This document shows, piece by piece, positions 10,833 through 19,800 of a stretch of DNA of 64,000 bases. Numbering within the stretch: position 1 is the first letter of the stretch; the number at the start of each line of letters is the position of its first letter. The position numbers and the translations under genes are program-made. The notes beneath the pieces were generated by a model, which was given only the letters and a program-made list of their open reading frames with translations, ran no database searches and was not told the origin of the DNA. Source of the stretch: Axinella damicornis (taxonomy: Eukaryota > Porifera > Demospongiae > Axinellida > Axinellidae); the NCBI GenBank assembly GCA_963931865.1, contig OZ007506.1:8170934-8234933 (forward strand), read 5' to 3'.

Positions 10833-13800
10833 CTCGCACACCAGCACAGCAGTGGTAGTCTTGCCAACTCCAGGAGGCCCAGACAACAGTGCAGCTCTGA
10901 AAGCCGATCCATCGTCCTGACTCCATCCCCTCCCTCCCTTCCCTCCCGATCCGGCCGTCTTCCTTCCTTCTGCTTGCCCGTAGTTCCTCTCCCAGTTCTG
11001 CAGCCATCTCGCCAGCTTCTTTGCGTTGCTCTTCTCCCCCTGCTGCCCAATGATCTGCTTCGTTGACTTGGGACGATACTTGTCCACCCACATCAAACTC
11101 TCTGGAGCTGTGCAGGGATCAAACATGGCTTTTACTTTGTTGATACCAAATGGGGATATTGGCGCTACCTAGGAACAAAAACCTTATTTCTGTTGCTATG
11201 ACAATGAAAATGCCTCTTACTCAGTGCAGATATACACGTATAGGTTGCGCCTCCGATTGAAAGCACAATCTCAATGGACATGTAGTTTTCATGAGGCCAT
11301 ATTAGTGGTCCCATTGCAGCAGAACCCCAGGAATTTCTATTTTATAAACATAGAAACTTACCTTCAGTGGTTAGTGATACTGGAGTGGTCACATGACTAC
11401 TCTGGGGGGATGTCATGCCAACGGAATTGCTCGTCTTGGGGATGGCATGTGATCTGGGGGTCAAAGGTTCGGAGACAGGAGGGGATCTTTGCTTTGCAGT
11501 TTTCTTGGGAGCTCCTTTCTTGCTGGGTGCATGGGCTGCCCTCTTAGATTTCTTTGCTGGCCGTGTTCGAACGAGATTTAGTAGCTCGTCTTCGTCTATC
11601 TTCTCAGTGCCACACTGGCTAGCCTGGAGTGAACCGGTAGAGAGAAAGAGTGTTGATAACCACCTGCCATTCTCACAGCAACAACGGCAGAGCATGCTAA
11701 GAATTACTGTGATATACTGGTAAGATGATCGACGCTGAGTTATGCAGGACATACACAAGTTTACTGACCCATCAACTAGTACCATACATGTAGTCACTCG
11801 TTATTAGGCACATGCGCTATATCTCCACAGGAAGGAAAGATAGCTTTTGCCACTCTGTAGGATCAAAAATGGCAGAATTTCTGGGAAGATTTCAGCACTT
11901 AATAAAGAGTAGCTGGGGCGAGTCAAACCTGCGCCAACAACAAATATGCGCCTATACACTGTAAGTGAGCTGCGCTTAATAACACCCAACTACAGTACCA
12001 ATGCAGTCCCAACATATAAGAGACCCTTGTCATTTCTGATTGACACTTAATTGTTACTACGTTACTACGTACAAAGCCAAACATTTCAGTTCATAAGTGA
12101 ATTGGATGTTCAATGCATAAGTTATACCGCTCCCATGAATCCATGGAGGTGCACTTCCAAGTTCCATCTCCAACGAATCATGGAGAAAAGATGTCTAAAT
12201 TTGTAAGGCTCAATAAACACCCAATCAGCTTGAAGTATAGGGTCTGCACAGTGCAGAATGGATGCAAGTAGAATAATTGTTGGTTTGTGGGATGGGTCCA
12301 TCGCATACCTTAGTCAATTTGGACTGTCCGGCTTCTTCCCCGACGACCAAATAGCTTGTCTTCTTGCTTAGGGATGAGGTCACTCTCCCTCCGTATTTCT
12401 TGATCAAGTCACTTGCCTGCTCTCTCTCCATCGATTCCAGGACTCCTGTGATCACGAACGTCAGTCCATCGAGACAATCTTCCTCACCTTCTGGGATTGG
12501 TTTTGAGCCAGGAGCCCTTGGACCACTACGATTGAGGTATGAACGATAGCTGTCGGAGCGAGTTGGTTTAGGAGGAACGGGAGTTGTTGGACTGGTGGCA
12601 TCGGCTTTCTTTGAGACTGGTGTACCTGATTTAGGGGTGCTTGTTGGTGGCCTCTCATGCTTGGTAGATACAGGGGTCGTTGAAGATTGTTTCAAAGGAC
12701 TGGCGACAGCTGGAATTTTGTGCTTCGATGGACTAGTGATGGCTGGGGTTTTGTGCTTTGATGGGCTAGTGACGGCTGGGGTTTTGTACTTTGATGGGCT
12801 AGTGATGGCCGGGGTTTTGCGCTTTGATGGGCTAGTGACAGCTGGGGTTTTGTGCTTTGATGGGCTTGTGACAGCTGGGGGTTTGTGCTTTGATGAGCTA
12901 GTGCCGGCTGGGATTTCGTGCTTTGATGGGCTAGTGACGGCCGGGGTTTTGTGCTTTGATGGGCTAGTGATGACTGGGATTTCGTGCTTTGATGGGCTAG
13001 TGACGGTTGGCTTTATTCTGTTCTGTTTAGAAGAAGAACTTTCAGCTGCCTTTTCAGTGGGTACATATTCTGATGTTCTTTTCTTCTCCTCAGGCAAGTT
13101 TCTCTCTTGTTTGAGAGGTGAATCAATATACGTGATCCCCTTCTTAGCTTTGCTACCTCTTGGGGAAGCTGCCTTTTCCGCCTTCTCCACCAGCTGTGAC
13201 TGTTTAGTAGGAGTGGCTTTCCCGCCAATGTCAGCAGCATTTTTCTGCTTCTCCTTCATCCTGGGGGACCTCCTAACAGTTTGGTTCTCTTGTTTCCAAA
13301 CGGGTGAGTCCGTGAAGTCACTGTCCTCATTGGTTTTGGATTTGGTGGGGGTTCTTGAGGGAGATTTTCTCACAGGCAGTTTTTCCATCATCAGTTTGAG
13401 CTTCTTTGAGGGAGGACCAAATTGGGAGGTGCTACAAGAAGGCTGAATGTGTTGGGGAAGGAAGGAGAAAGAGGAGAGAGTGAAGGAAGAGGAGGGCGGG
13501 AGGGGAGGAATGGGAGGAAGGGAAGGGGGGAAGTGGCAAGTTGTGAGAACTCTAATCGTCTACATGTACACACTCCACTTACTCCTACCCCTACCCCCAT
13601 CATCTCCATCTCCCCCTCCCCCTTCCTCCCCTCCCTTCCCAGAGGATCTCCACACTTGGGTCTTGTATACAGTGTACAGGGACAGGTAACAACGCTCCCT
13701 TTCATACCTGAGAACTCTGGTCATCCAGGTCTTTGAGAGTTTTCCTGAAGTCCTCATCGTCATGCAGCTCTGGCGTATGATGCTTTTGTAACAAACAACA

Positions 13801-16800
13801 CAGAAGCACAAAATGAAAACAGCTCCTCAGTGAATCTCTTCTGACTGCACATATAGTTCCCCATCCTCTGTCCCTGGACATGTTCCCCCCCCCCCCCCCC
13901 CCCCCCCCCCCCTTTCCTATTACCTGTGCTTTACATACTGCAATTGACAAACAACAACTAAGGAGAGCCACCTTCAGTCCGCCTCTCCACCCCACCCCTC
14001 CCCCTCCCTCCCCCTCTCCACCCCCCTCTCCACTCCCACCCCCCACCCCTCCTCATCTCTCGCCTCACCTGTACTCCTTCCATCTCATCATCAAACCCAT
14101 GACCTGCAATATCAACTGGAGATTCCGGAATACATATCACTACATCATTCCCTCCTCCTCCCTCATCCTCTGTCCTGCCGTCCCTCGTCTTGCTGCTCCC
14201 ACTCCCAGTACCAGGTTTAGAGCTCCTGAGATCAGAGCTGCGCTTGATTGGGGCAGAACCAAAAAACGCAGAGACAGACTTGACTTCCTTTCGTTTAGGA
14301 GTAGTCTTCTGTCCCTTTGTAACTTTGGCGTGAACCACCCCTTCCCTCTTCTTGGGACTTGGTTTCGGTTTCTTCGGCACTGCTTCTTCCTCTGAGTCGG
14401 ATTCACACGCTATCCTTGCCCTCCTTCGTTTCCGTTTCGCCCCCTCTTGAGAGGATTTCTTGGCCCCTCTGGTTGCGGCCCCTGCACCCCTCTTGGATGC
14501 TGAAGGTTTAAAATCCTCATCGTCATCTTCAATTATGACAGGAGCCTGCAGGTATGGGGAAAAGGGAGACATGGTAAAATATTTGCATTAAAGTTTCAGT
14601 TCCAAAGGCTAACTGCACCTTGGTATAATGCTCCAATGAAATGTGTGCAATCCAGTCTAACTGTACCATCAACATTGCACAAAACTGCAATAGTATGCTG
14701 ATCAGTTGTGAGTTGATTGAATAACAAGTTTGGTAGCAACAAACAGATCATGCTGCAGACCTTCGCAGGTCGGTTGCCCAGAGGCAAAGTAGATAGGTGG
14801 GGTCTCTTTAGGAGGTGATTCAATAGTGTATAGAGAGAGGTGTGCTAATTCAATCACATCCTTGAGAGACCCCACCTATTTACCTCTGGACAACCAACCT
14901 ACAAAGTCTGTATGACAGATAGTACAAAGAATGCAAGCACCAAAGTTGAGGAGTCTGTTCAGGTGAAAAGCCTTATGTACTACCTGAACAGTCCAGTGTA
15001 TGATTAATAAGTGGACTGCTCATGCAATTTGGCGGTAACATAGCACTCGTAACTAAGGCTGTACCAATACCGATCTTTGATCGGGATCGGTACTGATATT
15101 AGCATTATCGGTATCGGATTGATTGGTCACGCGCAACCGATAGTCACGTGACTCAGCACATGGCAGTTGTCTGGTGTAGTATATATACCTAGCTAGCTTT
15201 TTTTGTGCTAGTATGGCTCAGTCGAGAACGACAAAAAGCCCGATTTGGACGGATTTCGGCATCTGCGATGATGACAAATCCAAAGCGCTTTGCAAGATTT
15301 GCGGCGAAAGGATTCCGAGGGGTGGGAAATCGGCGAAAGGATTCCGAGGGGTGGGAAATCGGAAGTCCTTCAACACGACATACTTGCGTAGACACTTGCA
15401 GCATCATCCTGAGGAAAATAAGAAGTTAGTTGTGGCTGAAAATGTCGAGAAGGAAAGGCAGCAAGCCCAATACTTAGCCCATTCATCAATGGCATCAACT
15501 TGCCAAACAACGGTCGCCCAATGCTTCGAGCGCCAGAAAAGTAGTTCTTGCTATTCCTCCTACATCGGCAGACTCGGAGCGTGTATTTTGTTGTGCTGGG
15601 AATGTTGTCACTCCAACCTGCTGCTCCCTTAACCCAGAGAAAGTTCGAATGTTGATTTTTTATGAAAAAACAAAACAAGCAAGTCATGTGAGACTCATGC
15701 ATTGTATTGCAATTTGATGCTCTATGTACATGTGTTTCGTACTTTCTTTTTCTGGCGCTTAAACTACACCCCATGATATCGGATATCGGCTTGATCGGCT
15801 TAAAACTCGAGTATCGGTACAGCCTTATTATTGGCAGGACATAACCTTGAAAAATCGGAATCAGGATCGGAGGCTTATTTTAGTATCGGTACAGCCTTAC
15901 TCGTAATTGTACCAAACACAATTCGGCCTTATTATTGGCAGGACATAACCTTGAAAAATCGGAATCAGGATCGGAGGCTTATTTTAGTATCGGTACAGCC
16001 TTACTCGTAATTGTACCAAAGACAATTCGGCTGTGCCTGGTGCAATTCATGCTAGTTACTTATAACAAACAACTGAACTGACAGCCATGCTATCAATAAT
16101 ACCAAGAACGCATGATGGTATCATCTTCATTGCCTCCACCACAGTGACGATGATGTCATCATGCACTCTTGATTGGGCGAGCCCACACTAGTCATAGTCA
16201 TGCTGTCATTCCGTACCACCATAATTATTATCATAAATCTGGCACATGCAATATAACATACAAAACAGTTTGAACTTGTACTCGATGGCACATGGGTTGT
16301 TAATATTCGATGGCGGGGAACGAGGCTGAGAAGGTATCAAACGTGCAGAAAACAAAAGCAGAGAGCAACACACGACACCAAGAAGGAAGGACTATACTGA
16401 CATAACAATCGGCAACAGACTCAGCTAGAATGGTACCAACAATGTAACGTACTACCACAAACGTATTGCGACTTTGCTGACACGCAGCAGCTTCATTCTC
16501 TCCTAGGTGGTTAAAATTTGCATACAGTAGGATACAGAAGGGTAAAATGACTACGTTTTGGACACCAACGGCAGAGATCAAACTTTTAAGGCAGTTCTGC
16601 CACATTTAAATTGACAAGGACCATTTCAGGACTATATACAACTCAGCAAATGTGAACAGCAATACCAACCTCCAGTAAACTCCGGATCCCTATCATAGAG
16701 TCGGTAGACTCTATAACAGGGATATGACTGACAAGCAAGAATTTGTAACACTCTAGCAAAAGCCATAAAAACTCAACTACGAATGCAAACTTTAAGGGTG

Positions 16801-19800
16801 GAATGCTCATCGATCAACCAATAATGCCTCTTCAAGGACCCTATGACAGATTGTCGGTCAATAATACAGTTGTGTATGCCGATCAATTCACAGTATTTCG
16901 TGCTTGTCGATCGATTTCACACTGACTGACGATGCTTGTTGATTGATTTTACCAACCAATGATATTTATTGACTGATTTTGTTTATCAACCTCTTACGTT
17001 TTCGACGTAGATATTGGTCCGGCAGGATGTACATACTTTAAGGTAACAGACACGCATGTACATTCAGTCTGCACAAAACCGATGTAATCCGAGTACTGAA
17101 TTTTGGTGATTGGGTTCATGACAAATGGTGGAAAGTTCGTACTATGTACAATCATGGATTTTCTTCAAAGTTATCTCGTCACCATCTTGATTTGGAATCG
17201 AAAGGTGTGAACTCTCCGGTGGAGAAGCTGAACTATGGTCAAAAATGCTCCATGCAAGGCCTGGTGAAGTTGTGTGAAGCTCAGAATGATGCAAAGCCCA
17301 ATCCTTATGTGGTCGGCAAGACAGTCGGTATGGTGGCCAGGACTGTCAAAACAGCTTGAGGGACTCGTGAAGTGTTGCTCAGAATGCTGCAAGGCACAGG
17401 CACAGAGGTCTCAGCCACTGATCCCCTCATCCCTACCTGAACTTCCATGGCAAAAAGTCGCCACAGACCTTCTGGAATGGAGGAAGCACACGTACTTGCT
17501 CATTGTTGACTACTTTTCAAGGTTCATTGAAATTGCTAGACTCAACCGTACCACTGCAGAAGAGGTCATTCTCCATACCAAGAGTATTTTCGCAAGGCAC
17601 GGAGTTCCTGAGATTGTGATCAGTGATAATGGACCACAATACTCATCAGATCCATTTGCTAAATTTGCACAGGAATTCCAATTTGAGCACATCACTAGCA
17701 GTCCTCTGCATCCCCAATGCAGAGCGGGCAGTGAAAACCGTGAAGAGCCTGCTAAAAAAAGAGGGTGATCCGTACCTGGCTCTGTTGGCATATCGAGCAG
17801 AATGGATTTAGCCCCTCAGAGCTGTTGATGTCAAGAAGGCTCCATACCAATGTCTCCACGATCCGAGAACTCAAGATTCTGGATCCAAAGTCTCTGAGAG
17901 AGAGTTCACAAAAGATGTCTGGATCCAGGTCACCGCTCTACACTTGGAAGTGGAACGAAAGATACAGGAAGCATTTGGGTGGAAAGCATCAGAGATTCCC
18001 CAGTACATGTACGCAAAGGGAAAGAACCTTCGTGGGACGACCCTTACTGATGTTGATGGAGCTGAAAGCTGGGATATCAAAGTGTTCACACTTTAATGGA
18101 AGGTGGATCACTTCACATCGTGAAACAAGTGTTCTGTGTCTCGAGCAGTGATTCCGACAGCATCTCTACACAGTCTGTCAACTCTAATACAGTTCAAGCA
18201 GAGGTATGCTCCCACTTCTACGTATGTATCATTATTGTGGTACAGACAGTTGCAGGTAGGTTGTCCAGCCAAGTGAAGGTTTAATGTTGAGGCCTCTGTA
18301 GGCTGCTGCTAAATTCATTAGCTACCTCCTTAAGGTAGGAAGCACGGCATCGGCGAAATCGCGCCATTTTGCTCATGAATAATTAATGAGATGACGTCAC
18401 TCGCATACGGTTATTTAGAGTTATTCATCTGTTTACGTTTTCCCATGGCGGCAACCGGAATAAACAAGGGGGGCTTCTCTCTTTGATGCGGCTAGCGGCC
18501 CTTTCAAGTTTCAAATCGGCACTCTGATGTGGCCGTGCGGTACCTTGAACATTTGTTTGAACACTCTTTTTTTTTTCTTTTTTTTTTTTTTAAGTAAAGA
18601 GCTATTCTGGCTTATTGAATGTAGCGATGGGCTATCTGAGTGTGAATAGCTAGGTGGAGTGAGCAGGAATGTTTGTGGGTCTGCTGAAGTGGCCGAAGAA
18701 CAGCCTGGAAAGTGAACAGCCTCCGACAGCTCCCTGGCCAAGGTACTCTAGAGAGTTGACCTTTCGGCATTACAGGCCCCGCCCATTTTCGTGTTAGGGC
18801 GAATTTGGCTGGTTTGGTAGCTGGACTGAGCTGGTGAGAGGGAGTAGATGTGTGGCCAAAACTCTGTAACCGAGAGGTGAACGTGGAAAAGCATCCCCAG
18901 TTTTGCAGGGGGTAGGTTGACCTTTTGGAAACTGGCCTTGGCTTGAGTCGGTTTTAGTTGGTGTGCGTGGAATTTTTTTTGAAAGCCTAGGGTAGCCAAA
19001 CCTCTGTTTTTGAGGGTGGCAGTGAGTTTTGGGCTGTAGCCTGCAAGTGAGGAGAGCAGGTGGTAAATCCATCCGTAGTTTTTGGGCCTGTTTTGTGTGT
19101 GTATTGATGATGGGGTCAGAGTGTGGGTGGGGCCTTGGAGAGGGTCCAAATTTTCAGTTTCGTAGAGGGCCTTAAAATTGAGTTTTAGGGCATTTTCAAG
19201 CAGAGGGAGCAGTTTGATGCAAAGTATTGCTGAAACTTGTGTACGCTTTGATGCTGCCCATTTATCCATCAACTTGGTTTCGGAGATCGCGGTACCCATG
19301 TTTACTACCTTAAGGTCACTACTATTAGCAATTTGGCTGCAAAATTTCAACTCCGAGTTCATACAGAAGATATTCTCTGCTCTTGGTAAGGTTACTCAAG
19401 TATACAGCGTATACGTGTGTATATACACATTGGTAGCCCTACTAGGCCAATCTATGCCGAGCTACTGTGACAAATCACTGAGTGGTGTCTTGTCTATTCA
19501 TGGGTACTACTATTAGTGTCCATGTAGATCTCAGGTCAGCAGGAATGTAATCTGCTCTTTACTGATGATTCAGAGGGCAACCACGCCTTTGACCTTTGAT
19601 TATGTAGGGTTGAAAAGTTGCAGTTTTGGCAGTGCCACTCTCAATGTCTTCCTAGCTCCTTGTAATGCACTCAACAAATCGTGTAATCAATTTACAACAT
19701 CACCAAACTGACTCCCACCCTCTGCTTCAATCATTTCTCTAATGGCAAGAAGTGCATGGATGTAGATCTCCAGTCGAATAACAGTGGCCTCAGCAAGAGC

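Noticed and set aside
12595..13446. 283-codon plus-strand ORF
   Set aside because: It is the antisense shadow of RFC1 exon 4; its apparent repeats mirror the 33-bp repeat of the true frame.
17144..17800. Ginger-type DNA transposon with a Gypsy-like integrase
   Set aside because: The sequence is closest in pattern to ordinary Gypsy integrases, and no terminal inverted repeats could be tied to it.
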